NCBI GenBank assembly: GCA_029204225.1
Contig: CM055096.1
Span: 47,315,079 to 47,379,078 of the forward strand
Direction: 5' to 3'
DNA: 64,000 nucleotides
Source: Diphasiastrum complanatum
Lineage: Eukaryota; Streptophyta; Lycopodiopsida; Lycopodiales; Lycopodiaceae
This document shows, in pieces, positions 40,855 to 51,626 of the stretch (position 1 is its first letter; each line of letters opens with the position of its first letter). Below the pieces are notes generated by a model. The model worked only from the letters and a program-made list of their open reading frames with translations, had not been told where the DNA came from and ran no database searches. The position numbers and the translations under genes were made by a program.

Positions 40855-42070
40855 TTTTATTCTCAATTGGACCATCAATTTTTTTTTCTTGTTTTTCGTC
40901 AAAGCCTTCGGGTTTTTTGTAAAAGCCTTCGGGTTTTTCTCTAGTGCCTTCCGGCTTTTTGCATATTTTTCCATCACCCTCGCAATTTTCGCTTTTTTAC
41001 ACCACCCAAGACCTTCGCTTTCTTCGCTTTTTCAACCGCCCTAGACTGTCGCATTTTTCGTTTGGAGAAAACCTCGCATTTCTCGCCTTTTCAAAAACTT
41101 TGCATGTTTTTACCTTTCCAAAACCTTTGTATTTTTTGCCTTTGTTCCATAGCCCTCAAACCTTCGCTTTTTCATTGTTTAGTGTTACCCTCAACCTCTT
41201 CGAATTTTTCGCATTTATTAGACATTCGGGTTTTTCGGTTTTTTTCCTTCGCATTTTCTACCTTCACAGTTATCCTGCAATCGTTGCGTTCTACTCTTTT
41301 TGCCATAACCCTGAACTGTCGCCTCTTTCGCTTTTCTACCATAGTCCTTTTCGCATTTTTCCAGTACACTGCAAGAGACATACACAAACTGCTAGGACAT
41401 CACATATCTCTCATCTAGCTACCACGTTGCCACAATGTATTACTCAAATTATTTCGCTTTTTTACTCACATTATTTACCTTTTCTACCTTTGCATTTTTC
41501 ACTTTTGTCTTCGCATTTTTCACAAACCTGAATCGTCGTGTTGTTCGCTTTTTCATTTTTTTCCGTTACCCTCGACCTTCGCATTTTTCGATTTTTTGGA
41601 CCTTCGCCTTTGTCTGTGTTTTAAAACTTTGGTTTTTCGGTTTTTCGCATTTTTACCTTCACATTTTTCGCTTTTTTGAACCCTACACTGTCGCATTTTT
41701 ACAACCCTAAACTGTCGCTTTTCCATAACCCTAAGCTTCGCATTTTTCACTTTTTGCCATAACCCTCAATTTTCGCGTTTTCGCTTTTTACCATCACCCT
41801 AAACTGTTGCATTTTTCGCTTTTTGCAATCGCCTAAACTATCTCATTTTTGGCTTTTTAACCACCCTAAACCTTCGTATTTTTCGTTCATTATCTATACC
41901 TTCGGGTTTTTCGCTTTTTGTTATTTGTTGACATATTTTTTGTTTATCGAGAAATTCTATTCTTCAAAATTTTCAGGATTCTCTGATTTTTTTGTTTTTT
42001 CTTTTCAGAAATTTTTTGTTTTTGGAATTTTTCACATTTTTTCAAGGCTTTTGCAAAACTTGCAAAAAAA
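40855..42070 (+). repeat. T-rich degenerate repeat (TTCGCATTTTTCGCTTTTT) before gag
   Basis: About 1.2 kb in which TTCGCATTTTT, TCGCTTTTT and ACCCTAAACTGTCGC recur with a period of roughly 30-40 bp. The strand bias to T is extreme and produces Phe-rich open frames (40944-41531, 41435-41710) that are not genes. A related pattern occurs near 46740-47000. Confidence 0.75.
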
Positions 42071-42136
42071 AAAAAGAACTAAAAAATCCAAAAACACTAG
42101 AAACTCCTACAAAACAAAAGTACAAGCAAGTACACA

Positions 42137-43430
42137 ATGGACCACCATACTGATCTTGATATCTTAGAAGACTATTTATACGAAATGAGGTCCCCTACAG
42201 CTGAACAAATCAAACATCATAGGTTCTATCGAATGTGGTCCCAATTACACGAGCCATCCACAAACCCATTCGAGGGACAAGAACCTGATAGAGCCGAGTC
42301 TTCATGAGCACAAGCCCATGTTCATGGTATTGAAGCCATTCCCGGAGCTCATCTTGAAAAAGGAACACCCAAGTTGGATCTACCAAAGTTTGACGGTAGT
42401 TCGGACCCTCAAAGATTTTTGCAAATCTTTGAGAATGCGTGAGTTGTGTATGGCGAAACATCTCCAGACGCTATGGTCCAACTATTTTCCATGACCATGA
42501 TCGCTAAGGCACATGATTGGTTTTTTAAACTTGATCGTGAAGATAAGACAGACTGGTCAATTTTGAAAGAGTCCTTTATCAAGCGTTTTAAGCCATTTCG
42601 TTTGATAGAGAGTCTTTTTGTCAAACTGAGTAACATCAAAATGACAAAAGATGAACATGTACGAGACTATATCGAGCGTTTCAAATGCCTCAAAGTCAAG
42701 TACAAGAACAACCCTCTGAACAGATTCTCATCATCTGGTTTTTAGTCGGCCTTAAATCCAATGATGAATATACAAGTCTAAAGTTAGCTATGTCTGATGC
42801 CATCAAGGAAGAAGATGAAGGATCAGATGTTGACGAATCTAGGGAAAGGAGAGCACCATGTTCTCCTGTCCATGAATCAAAGCCGATCGAGGATACTCGA
42901 GATCAGCTTTGGAAATCCTAGTTGTAGTTGCTTAATAAGCAACATCAACTACAAATGGAGAAACTCACCAATGAGTTTCAAAATACCCCAACGTCTATCC
43001 AACGTAGTATGTCTGGTTAGCCAAACCCTGCACATGTACCTTATAGACGAAAACCAATATGGTGCCCACATTGCCGGGCTACGCATTCTACTGATGCTTG
43101 TCCTTCATATTAGCCTATCCAAGCACATACAGTCCAACAATATGAAGAACAATCATTACAATCTGGACATTCCTTGACTTATCATGAATATCTACCAGAA
43201 AGTCTAGAATCACTAGCCATACAAGATGGCTAAGCCATTACGCAAGGGCCATTGAACAACATATGTTTCATCTATGGTGAAACCGGCCACTTCATGGTTG
43301 ATTGCCCAGTCAAGACCAAGTACCATGCCGAATGTCCCGACTGTGTCAGAAAACACAACTTTAAAGGCTGTCCGAAACAACCAAGTGAGATCCTACCTGC
43401 CCCCCACATTAGTTATGAATCACGATAGGA
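42137..43430 (+). pseudogene. Element B gag
   Basis: Starts MDHHTDLDILEDYLYEMRSP. The capsid contains PKFDGSSDPQRFLQIFENA, VYGETSPDAMVQLFSMTMI, DWFFKLDREDKTDWSILKES, FRLIESLFVKLSNIKMTKDE and VRDYIERFKCL. A zinc cluster near 43260-43375 reads CFIYGETGHFMVDC (third position Y, so one Cys is lost) then CPDCVRKHNFKGC. TGA codons at 42305 and 42439 and frameshifts near 42690 and 42920 kill it. It shows the gag N-terminus that element A has lost. Confidence 0.85.
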
Positions 43431-44200
43431 TCCTCACAACAACACCACACGAACACCATAGCAACCAACAGTTAAACCTATTGCTCAATCAAGAAGCTAT
43501 TTGTGAACTTCTACATCACCACGCCATTTACCAGATCAATAATCACACATAGACGCCATATGAAATGAGTTATTGCAAGTCATCTGCTACTTTTCCCAGA
43601 CAAGAGCACCCTCTCCAGGGAATTGACATTTTCACTACACTCCTGCAATCTCAGTCTATATGACAATCTACTTTCTGATGAGATTTCCAACCACTACATA
43701 TCACGAACCAACTTTGAGAAATCGAAAATCTAAACAGAGGTTCATTTATGAATCTTGTGATCTGAATGGGAATAGTACCTTCTCCTTCTATATATTTCAA
43801 GCCATATCCTACAATATCTATTATCAATGATGATAAATTTTAGTGTCACCAACCCTGTTTTGTTTTGACAAGGGCATATCAGAGTAAGTCTCATTACTCT
43901 ACAAATAAATGGAATATTGCAATTGTCAAGGTGAATTATCAATGTTGATGAATGCAAGTTTTGTTCGACAAGTGACATACAGTTCTCACTCTCTGTACCG
44001 TTTGTTTATTTCCTTGTTTCTCTTCACCTATTTTGTGTGATTGATTTTTGCATGAGAAATAACTACTGCATGAGAGTCTTCCGTAGAGCATCTCAAGAAT
44101 ACATTTTCATTCATCTATCCATCTTCAGATCACCTTGCACAGAGTTTACAATCTTTGAGCATACAAGTGTCTTGCGGAGACCAACTACCACCTACATTGG
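43431..44200 (+). other. Element B deletion zone
   Basis: After gag come a decayed pre-protease section (YEMSYCKSSATFPRQEHPLQ, cf. the element A MSFCERK section) and about 500 bp with no domain. Protease, RT, RNase H and integrase would normally occupy this place. Confidence 0.5.
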
Positions 44201-45080
44201 TTGGTCAGCCAAAAAAGATCTAAGAAGCAAGCACAACAGCTAGAAGAAATAAAGAGAAAGATCCAAAAAGCTGAGGAGGAAAGGACAAAACTTAAGCAAC
44301 AGTTGAGTCAAATCGATCTTGACCAAAAGAAACTCTCTGGAGCAATGATAGTTGAATCCCCTCCTATGAAGCCAGACGAGATCCAAAATAATGGATCAAA
44401 GGAAGAAAGAGCTACAAAAAAAGAAAAGATGAAGACAACCGTGAACCTGCAAAATAAAACGAGCTCTTCACCCAGCGAGTGGTGGTTGAAGCTCGACATT
44501 GCAAGAGTCCAAGGTTGTGATGATAGTATTATCAGTTCCTTCATCCTTCAACCTTCATCATGTTTCCCTACCGCCATCAACCCATCCGTCCAATCTGTTC
44601 CTACCACCAATGTGTTGATGAGTCCATTCCCTTGAAGACTGATAACCAAGGTTTGTGCAACCTATCAGGAAAGAGCATCGACAAGACTGTAACTTCAACT
44701 GAAAGAGGAACTACAGAAACGCCTAGAAGCGAAATGGAGGATACAGACCTCCCAGAAGTTAGTGTCTGCCAAGAAACCAAAGATGAAACCATCCATGGCA
44801 AAGGCAAAAGACAAAAAAAAGAAAGCACTCAAGCATGCAAGATTGTCAAGTTGTTGGGAGCTCTCCAATTTTGAGAATGTCAACCACTTGCAGCAATAAG
44901 ACATTCTGGTTACATTGCGGCAAATTGCGAAAGCAATTTTTGATAAAGACTGGCAATAATAAGCACTTGGTTTTATGCAAGCAAACGAGGATCTACGCTT
45001 TTCCAAGTGACAATCGAAAATGCCAATGCAAAGCAGAACGACATCATTCAATATGAGTTGCAGTGGGTCCTGCAACACAT
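44201..45080 (+). pseudogene. Element B aORF remnant (coiled coil to 3' end)
   Basis: Coiled-coil sequence QQLEEIKRKIQKAEEERTKL, KQQLSQIDLDQKKLSGAMIV, ESPPMKPDEIQ aligns with element A QQLKHQMVQIDQVRDGSSGA and PLVKPEDIQ. The tail (QANEDLRFSK, then GVAVGP-like GSCNTLG) matches element A up to the PPT. The globular N-terminal domain is deleted. Confidence 0.7.
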
Positions 45081-45094
45081 TAGGGATGGGATGA
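45081..45094 (+). other. Polypurine tract of element B
   Basis: TAGGGATGGGATGA immediately before the LTR TG at 45095. Confidence 0.75.
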
Positions 45095-46036
45095 TGTTGG
45101 ATGATTCTGACGAATCCCCAAGATGCTCGGCCAGAGCTACCCAAGAGCACCTCTCACCTTAGACCGAGGAGGTCTCTAAGAAGATGAGATGAACGAAGAC
45201 TAAGAGCCAAGTATGAGAGCCGAGAAATGCTAGTTAGGAATGAAAGCAAGGTTGTGCAAGCCTCATGGTGAATCCCGGAAGATGGAATGACCATGTAGGA
45301 ACTAGTATTTCTAGGGAAAGTAATAAATGCAAGTAGACCCCTCTTAAAGAAAGTAGAGTGAGCCACCTTTTGATGGTGACCTCTAGTGGAGAGCATTATT
45401 CCACTTGTAATTTGTGCAATGTGGAAATGCCACTGGATGTCACCTAAGGAGCTCTCTTGCTTATTTAAGAGACTCCCTCTTTGAGAAGAGGAGCTTTTTG
45501 TGAAATGTACCGACTCCATGCTGAAATGAGAAGAGCCTCCATGAGTTTTGGTGCATCCATTGAGCTCCTTGATCATGCTTGTTTCTTGAGTGAATGCATT
45601 TATGATCTTGCCCTTCTCTCCTTTGTGTGTGGTTGTGGATAGTAGAGTGGATTGGTTTTCCTGCTTTTCTAGAGTGGATTAGATTTCATTTCTTGTTTGT
45701 GGATTAATGTAGGAATCAACATTTAGGTAAACTAAATAGGCTGGGTTGTGATGTAATTCTTGCATATCCTCTTACAACCATGTTCTTGATGTTCTTGGGA
45801 TGTTCAAGAATCAAAAGACTAGTTGCTTTCTTGATTCTTGGACTTCTAAAATGCTATCTAGTTTAGTTCATTTCTTGTTCTTGTTTTGTGGAATGTAGAT
45901 GTAGCTTACTTTTCATGTTTAGAATCTGATTGTATCTCATTTTTGCAGCAGTAGAGTAGGATTTCATGGCATTGCAATCTTTCTTCATGCTGATTTTTTG
46001 GTTGAATGCCTGACCTGCATGTTTGGTAGATGAACA
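45095..46036 (+). mobile_element. Element B 3' LTR
   Basis: 942 bp, TGTTGGATGATTCTGACG ... GGTAGATGAACA, lacking the Copia scrap of the other LTR. Scattered differences from it indicate an old insertion. Confidence 0.85.
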
Positions 46037-46739
46037 TGTGATTTCAGTTCAAGAGTGACTACCTTGAGTTGTCCTCTGACAGACATGACAAAGTACTACA
46101 ATGATAACCAGTCCTTTCTGCCTGATTCTAGGCATTATAATAACAAAAAAACATCACAAAATGCCCAAGAAGCCTAATAATAGGTAGAACCATTCTTGAA
46201 ACTAGAAGCAAGAAAAGAAACAGTAAACAGATCCTCCCAAGCAGAGGATCCGTTTACAGCCCCATATCTGATGATCTGTTGTAAAACTAAACTTGTAACA
46301 ACAAATAATGTTGAGTAAAACAACAACGAAAAGATATCTACTACTAGCATGGATTCCAATATTGCGGATCATGCACATCACAGAATAGAGCGTTGAAAAA
46401 ATCACTTCTATTATCAGAGCTGAATTTACAATATTTTTTTGAGCGCTGTCTGTTTCCCAGATCAGCGTGTTGGCACAAAAAAAATATTTTCTCACAAATA
46501 ATATGACTAGCTACTACTAATCTGTAAAACTCACTCTTGAGCTATCTCAAACTTTTATAGTTCTGTCTATTCTGTGTCCGTGACTGTATCAGTTTGTATC
46601 TATGATCTCCTTCTTATGTGATCAATCCAAGGAATATTAAGTTAAAAGATCTAATAAAAAAAAATGCATTAGGCTTAATCAAAACTGATTCTAGTTTTCC
46701 GTCGCTGCCCTTCGTGCATTAGCCACCTTCTGCCCGTTG
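46037..46739. other. No gene; contains a dispersed repeat
   Basis: No coding signature. 46262-46432 is shared with 47903-48066 (GTTGTAAAA, GTTGAGTAAAACAACAACG, ACTAGCATG, TATTATCA-A-CTGAATTTACA in order). Confidence 0.5.
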
Positions 46740-47010
46740 CACAGTGCCTTCACGCTGCAGATCTTCGCATTTTGCCAAAAGACACTTTCGCGATTTTAAG
46801 GGCAGTGTCGTATTTTCAAGGGCACCTTCGCTTTTATCCGGAAGGCATTTTGCGACAGTGTCGCTTTTTTCGAAAGGCGAAAAACCCGACAATGTCGCTT
46901 TTTTCCGAAGGGCGAAAAATGTGACAGGTCTGAAAAACATTTTCTAAGGCATTTGGAGACAGTGTCGCTTTTTCTTTGAAGGGCGAAAAATACGACAATG
47001 TTGGGAGAGT
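46740..47010. repeat. Hairpin-forming repeat with GACAGTGTCGCTTTTTTCG units
   Basis: At least three units of about 43 bp (near 46853, 46893, 46960) each read GACA-TGTCGCTTTTT then CGAA-GGCGAAAAA, so TCGCTTTTTTCG can pair with the following CGAAAGGCGA. Similar motifs lie at 62870-63075. Probably an LTR or leader piece of a gypsy family. Confidence 0.65.
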
Positions 47011-47198
47011 TGGCCAGAATCATTTTGTAAGTGTTTTTGACTTAGTGATGCATTTTTCTCATGACCAAAATTTGCAAACTATGTGGCGAAACAGTTCAAA
47101 AATGCAGACTATACGAAACATAGTTCAAAATGCAACAGTCAGGAAAAACAGCAAGAAAAAACTAAGAAAAATACTAAGGCTTTGAATGATAGAAACTC

Positions 47199-47700
47199 TT
47201 AGTTTCTAGATCTCCCTCTCAAAGCTGGTATAAATCTGATTCCTAAGCTTGCACCCTGCTTCTCAAAATTTGCCTTGTCAAGAGGCTTTGTGAAGATATC
47301 AGCCCCCATCTGTTTCAGTGGAACAAACTCGGTCTTCATCTTGTCTTTCTCAACCAGATCTATTATCAGATGATATCTGATAGCAATGTGTTTCGTCCTG
47401 GAATGAAACACTGGATCCTTCGTCAGATGAATGGCGGATGTGTTATCCATGAACAGTAACAATGGCTTGTTGGAGTTCTCTCCCAGTCCTTCAAGGAACT
47501 GTTTGAGCCATGTAAGCTCGTTCGCCATCTTGGCTACTGCAACATACTCTGCTTCGTAGGATGATTACGTAGCCATGGTCTACTTCAGGTGCTGATCCAT
47601 ATCACAACTGCACCAACTACTATTGTGCCTCCTCCTGAGACGCTCTTGTAGTCATCTTTCAGGGATGCCTAGCTTGCTATTGGGAATCCCGCAGACGAGA
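47199..47700 (-). pseudogene. Copia RNase H C-terminal fragment
   Basis: Encodes ANELTWLKQFLEGLGENSNK, LLLFMDNTSAIHLTKDPVFH, SRTKHIAIRYHLIIDLVEKD, GADIFTKPLDKANFEKQGAS, followed on the minus strand by a GAGAGGGAGA polypurine tract near 47206-47220. Upstream frames to about 47700 give more RNase H with shifts. Related to, but distinct from, family C. Confidence 0.85.
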
Positions 47701-47890
47701 ACGTCGAGACGCTCTGAATCCACTGATGGAAATCCGAAAGTGTCAAGACGCTCTGAGTCCACTGATGGGAATAAGAAAAATAGCTCCGCTGATGGGAGTC
47801 TGTGATGTTTCCGGTGATGAAGGCCGGATAGAGCCGACTTGGCAGGAGTAGCTACTGCTACTGACTGCAGTCTAATTCTCTTCCAAGCCT
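47690..47890 (+). repeat. Short direct repeats of GACGCTCTGAATCCACTGATGG
   Basis: AGACGCTCTGAATCCACTGA and AGACGCTCTGAGTCCACTGA stand 39 bp apart, followed by a CCGCTGATGGGAGTCTGTGA unit, then the repeat shared with 38605-38720. CTGATGGGA is also the end of the family C LTR (61207 on), so these may be accumulated LTR-end scraps. Confidence 0.6.
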
Positions 47891-47902
47891 CAGATCGCTT
47901 TT

Positions 47903-48066
47903 GACGATTTGTTGTAAAAATTAAACTTGTAAACAATAGATAACGTTGAGTAAAACAACAACGGAAATTTATCTAGTACTAGCATGCATTCTAATTTTGC
48001 AGATCATACACATCACAAAAATGGAGCATTGAGAAGACCGTTTCTATTATCAAAACTGAATTTACA
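47903..48066. repeat. Dispersed repeat, second copy of 46262-46432
   Basis: Same order of landmarks as at 46262-46432, roughly 80 per cent identical by eye. It ends where the family C LTR begins. Confidence 0.7.
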
Positions 48067-48067
48067 G

Positions 48068-49067
48068 CCCTCAACCTGACGAAGATGTTCGCGAACTTGA
48101 AAATCTGGAGACACGAAACACGAAGAGTTTCGCGAACACGAAAGTCAAAGGAGACAAAGATGAACGATTTGCGAACACTAAAGTCAAAGGAGACGAAAAC
48201 GAATGGTTCGCAAATACGAAAGATCCATGAACCAGATTCCTTTGCAGTCTAGTACGAGAGAAAGGCATATGAGCAAAATGAAACTTGTTTTGTCCTCACG
48301 CTCCAAAGAGTACCAGCTAAGATCACGGAAGTACCCAGAAGTACAGATATATGATCTGATGGTATGACGTCAGCAGATACATTTTAGGTCATGGCTAATC
48401 TGCCACTCTTGTAATTCCCTGATTAGTTGTAGATGTTTAATCACTCTAATCTTAGATTTACATAGAGCGACCATACTTACTAGATGATACTTGACATATA
48501 GAACAACAAAATACACATACAGTGTAATGTAACAGTCTGATGCTAGTAAGCAATCAAGACGAAAAAATACAAAATACTTGTCCGCCTGCGTGCGAAGACA
48601 ATTCTGTCTAGGATCAGAAGATCCAACTATCCGCTAGTAAAAGCGAGACGATTACTCGTGAGAGAACCGTGTTTCTCTCATGCCAATGCACTGCGTAAAT
48701 ATGCACGTAGTGCTCAAAGAATCAGAGAAAAAAAATCAATAGATGATATTGTAGCCTTCGTGCACATATCAATTCGTGTTGTGTCTGATCTCAAATGCAA
48801 ATGTTTCTGCTGTTAATTGGGTGTCTGAGTTTTTTCTTGTTCATTTTGCATTCCGCACTTTGGTTGAAACTATGTTGAATGGTGTATTAATTTTATGAAC
48901 GTAGATCAGTAGTGACTAACTACACTCTGGAGGACTGTAGGAGTGATTTAGCTGGCAGTGTCCAGTGATCGCATCTAAACTCCATCTGAGACGAAGAGAG
49001 TCATGCTTGATTCGCCTTCGCGAAAGTTTTGCGAATCCGATGAATTCATCAGTCATCATTCTCAACA
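48068..49067 (+). mobile_element. Family C Copia 5' LTR (plus-strand copy, 5' end truncated)
   Basis: Colinear in inverted orientation with 61208-62234: GTTCGCGAAC minisatellite, ACTCCAAAGAGTACCAGC-like segment, CTGCCACTCTTGTAATT, AACCGTGTTTCTCTC, CGTAGATCAGTAGTG. It ends ...TCTCAACA, one base before a PBS. It lacks the first approximately 60 bp of the LTR. Confidence 0.8.
48083..48230 (+). repeat. 39-bp minisatellite in the family C LTR
   Basis: Two to three degenerate 39-bp units, AACACGAAAGTCAAAGGAGA followed by CGAAAACGAA-GTTCGC. The same units recur at 57090-57205 and 62087-62190. Confidence 0.75.
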
Positions 49068-49068
49068 G

Positions 49069-49081
49069 TGGTATCAGAGCC
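49069..49081 (+). other. Primer binding site, family C plus-strand copy
   Basis: TGGTATCAGAGCC, the initiator-Met-tRNA type, one base after the LTR end. Confidence 0.9.
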
Positions 49082-49193
49082 AGTCATCCTGTCAAACTAT
49101 GACATAGCCGAGAAGCTATCAGATCCAAGAGGCAAAGCATTCAGGCAATCAACCATCAACAAGGAAATAGACTTCAAGAAGCAATGGCTTCAA

Positions 49194-49345
49194 TCAGCAG
49201 CATGCAGAGCAAGATCTGCATGATACTTGATTCTTCAGTATCTAACTTTCTAGCCTGGAAAGTTAAGACATCTTTGATACTCAAGGGCGAAGGACTCTTC
49301 TCCTGAATGGATGGCACAGAAGAAACATCCACCAGAGGCGCACGA
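49194..49345 (+). pseudogene. Family C gag N-terminus, truncated
   Basis: MASISSMQSKICMILDSSVS then NFLAWKVKTSLILKGEGLF, the same start as the family C gag at 61090-61030 plus 60325. A TGA after LFS and an abrupt end at about 49345 (joined to unrelated LTR-like DNA) show it is a relic. Confidence 0.8.
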
Positions 49346-49379
49346 AGAAGACCCTATACTAAACCGGCAGAGTGCCGAG

Positions 49380-50220
49380 GGACCGGCACTACTTTAGGCC
49401 ATGGGTCCTATTGGGGGTATTCCCAACATGTTGTAAATAAATAAAGTCGGAAAAATAGAAATAGTTGCGAGGGTTGTGGCATCCTGCGTGTATAAGCCCA
49501 TGGCCCAATGAGCACTTGTAAATAAATAATTTTGGCATAAACTTGACTTTGGGCCATGTAATTAAAAAATAATAGTAGAAGGCCAAAGTTAAGCTTAAAC
49601 TTAAGTTTCTAAGTTTGATTAATTAGTCAAAGTCAATTGGTGGTAGGTGAAGTGTGTTTCTCTCTCCACCATTGATTAGTTTGTGTTTTTGGTGAAGGGT
49701 GTGGATTTCAATCCCACCTCTCTTAGAATAGCCAATAGGAGAAAGGGGCAAGGGCCTTCCCCATCCATAAAAAGACACCATTTGTATCATATTTTCATGC
49801 TTAATGAGAAGGAGAAAATTCTACCATTTTGGAGAGAAGCATCCTCATTTGTTATTCAATACTTGCTAATGTTCTTGTTGTGTTTGCTTTTGTTTTCTAG
49901 CTTACATGTTTTTGGTTTCTATTGTTAATGTTTCTCCATTAGCATGCACAATGAGCAATTGAGCTAACCTCCCCTCTCACTCTCTTTCTCTCCCTCTTGC
50001 TCTATGTCTTCTATCTATCAATCTCCCTCTCTTCTCTTCTTCTCTCTCTCTTTCACTCCAAATCATGATTTGTGCATGGTTAGTGTAGGGAAGAGTAGTG
50101 TTAAAGTGGAGTAGAGTTAGTGTAAAGAGTAGAAAGCATCTTAGCCTAGTTAGGTACCTATCTAGTGAACTAACCCTCTTTGACAGGCGGAAGGGCTACC
50201 TACACACTCTACAACTAGAT
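49380..50220 (+). mobile_element. LTR-like sequence of unknown family
   Basis: Features of an LTR: TGTTGTAAATAAATAAAG near 49430, a repeated TGTAAATAAATAA (49432, 49507), TATA-like CATAAAAAGACACC (about 49769), a long C/T tract (about 49967-50060) and a GAGTAG repeat. No protein. Neither end could be proved by a second copy, PBS or target duplication. Confidence 0.35.
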
Positions 50221-50224
50221 CATC

Positions 50225-50625
50225 CATGAATCAAGATGGGGGCTGTCTGGGCCGATTTGATCTTCTGGGTTGAATTTCGACCCTCTGATGCTGCTCCTTC
50301 TATTGAGGTTCCGACTCACTGTCAGAGTCAGTATCAATTTTTTGATTTTTGACCCTATTTGGATTTCTTGACCCTTGGTCAGATTTTGATTGTTCGACCT
50401 TTGGGTCAGATTTTGAATTTTTCGACCTTGGGTCGGATTTTGATGTAGCTTTTCAATTGTGGTTGAAAAACTGATCCTCCAAGAAAATGACATCTTTGCT
50501 CGTGAATGTCTTCTGAGTGCCAGATTGTAGAGCTTGTATGCCTTGTGATCTTGGGAGTAGCCAATGAAAATCGATTTTTTGTTTTTGTCATCCAGTTCCT
50601 TTCTTAAATCTTCAGGGATATGAGC
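50225..50625 (-). pseudogene. Copia integrase C-terminal fragment with GACCC repeats
   Basis: The minus strand reads IAYAHIPEDLRKELDDKNKK, SIFIGYSQDHKAYKLYN, then a frameshift into DIHEQRCHFLGGSVFQPQLK, the end of Copia integrase and start of the linker. Then come about four 30-bp units of AATCTGACCCAAGGTCGAA (50345-50445), which are tandem and partly palindromic. Confidence 0.75.
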
Positions 50626-50990
50626 ATAGGCAATGGAAAAGTTGAGAATGATTCTACAAGTCAGAATTTTAGCAAGACATCATCGTCTCGGAAGTCATCA
50701 CCTCCACGATCAATTCCTGCTAAGAAGGTTAAGCGAAGATCCAAGACAAGTCCTTTCAGAAAGGAACAAGCAGATGTAGTTCAGCATGATATGCCCGAGC
50801 ATTTTAAACGTTATACATTGGATGATGTGGTTATCATGTTACCTAAAGCACATCGTGAATCTGAAGAACACGTGCCAGATTCAAAAGATGTTTACGATGG
50901 CCCAGCTAGGACACAGCTTGGCCAAAGGTTCATCCTTCGCCATTCCTGGAAAACGTTCGCCTGATAGGTTCAGATTCCCAGAAACCTTCG
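50620..50990 (+). pseudogene. Gypsy fragment with TLDDVVI...GPART block
   Basis: A basic N-terminal part (SRKSSPPRSIPAKKVKRRSK) is followed by FKRYTLDDVVIMLPKAHRES and VYDGPARTQLG. The same block, FTLDDVVIQLPQPHREP ... EGPAKT, stands between protease and RNase H in element A. The function is unknown. The two Ty3 relatives conserve it well, so it was under selection. Its frame ends soon after, near a duplicated QLG/AQLGHSLAKGS stretch. Confidence 0.55.
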
Positions 50991-51026
50991 CCGAGATTTT
51001 TATAGCCTATTTTCACAGTACTGTAC

Positions 51027-51626
51027 ATGCTTGCAAATTTTGGTTTCGAACTGATCAGCCAAGCTAGTATTCAGTGTAATGGACCCACCAAATTCACCTA
51101 TAAGTTGGTTGAATTTGATTCATTCCTCACTTGTGCTAGCGAAGCTCTTGCGAATTTTTCCTGCGACCAAAGTCTTCCAAACTTCCTGAATTGCTTTTTG
51201 ATATACTTTCGCGCGTCTTACATTTCCTTTCTGCTCATCATGTCTTCTACAGATACTTCCCAGTCTCCGCGTTATACTATCCATCGTGATGTCCCATCTG
51301 CAACGGACATCATGATACTTCCTAGCACAAGCATGGTCACTCAGTGGATGACCCTTGCGGAGCCTCTGCTCACTGCAATGGGTATTCATGAGAGAGCCTT
51401 TTCTAGCAGAATCAACATGGATTTCATCACTCTTGCCTTCAGTACGTGGAAGGAAGAGAAATCCAAATTTTATATCACCTTTCAGGGAGCAACACACAAG
51501 GTGCGCGTCACTGAGGCCGCCCTTGCAGCCACATGTATAGCGTCAGGTACACAAGCCTCACCCAATCATAAGCAGGCCAAACAGGCCATAAAGCCTTACA
51601 TCGACCTCACCAATGAATTGCACTAG
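51027..51626 (+). pseudogene. aORF N-terminal fragment of another gypsy element
   Basis: The likely start is the Met at 51240 (MSSTDTSQSPRYTIHRDVPS). SMVTQWMTLAEPLLTAMGIH, INMDFITLAFSTWKEEKSKF, YITFQGATHKVRVTEAALAA and ATCIASGTQASPNHKQAKQA follow. Length, position and pattern (a hydrophobic strand pair, then VA/AALAA helix and a GxP/SG-rich turn) resemble the N-terminal domain of the element A aORF (LIVPPIRNYVYNVSFVAADL, FPRGPNAI). It is cut at 51626 by a Copia relic on the other strand. The relationship is inferred by eye. Confidence 0.45.

Larger units (their letters stand above)
38721..46036 (+). mobile_element. Element B: deleted, non-autonomous Ty3/gypsy relative of element A
   Basis: Two direct LTR-like copies (38721-39873, 45095-46036) flank a leader of tandem repeats, a gag and the 3' end of the aORF, with PBS-like and PPT signals next to the LTRs. 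Protease, RT, RNase H and integrase are gone. Gag, aORF tail, PPT and LTR landmarks match element A but are clearly diverged. No target duplication is visible (GCCCC left, TGTGA right), consistent with age or recombination between copies. Confidence 0.82.

Noticed and set aside
40944-41710. Phe/Ser-rich frames as membrane proteins
   Set aside because: They are a by-product of the T-rich repeat; no conserved domain and no consistent frame.
41690-41880. CCCTAAA motifs resembling the plant telomere repeat
   Set aside because: They are spaced 30-40 bp apart within the T-rich element B leader and never form a tandem CCCTAAA array.
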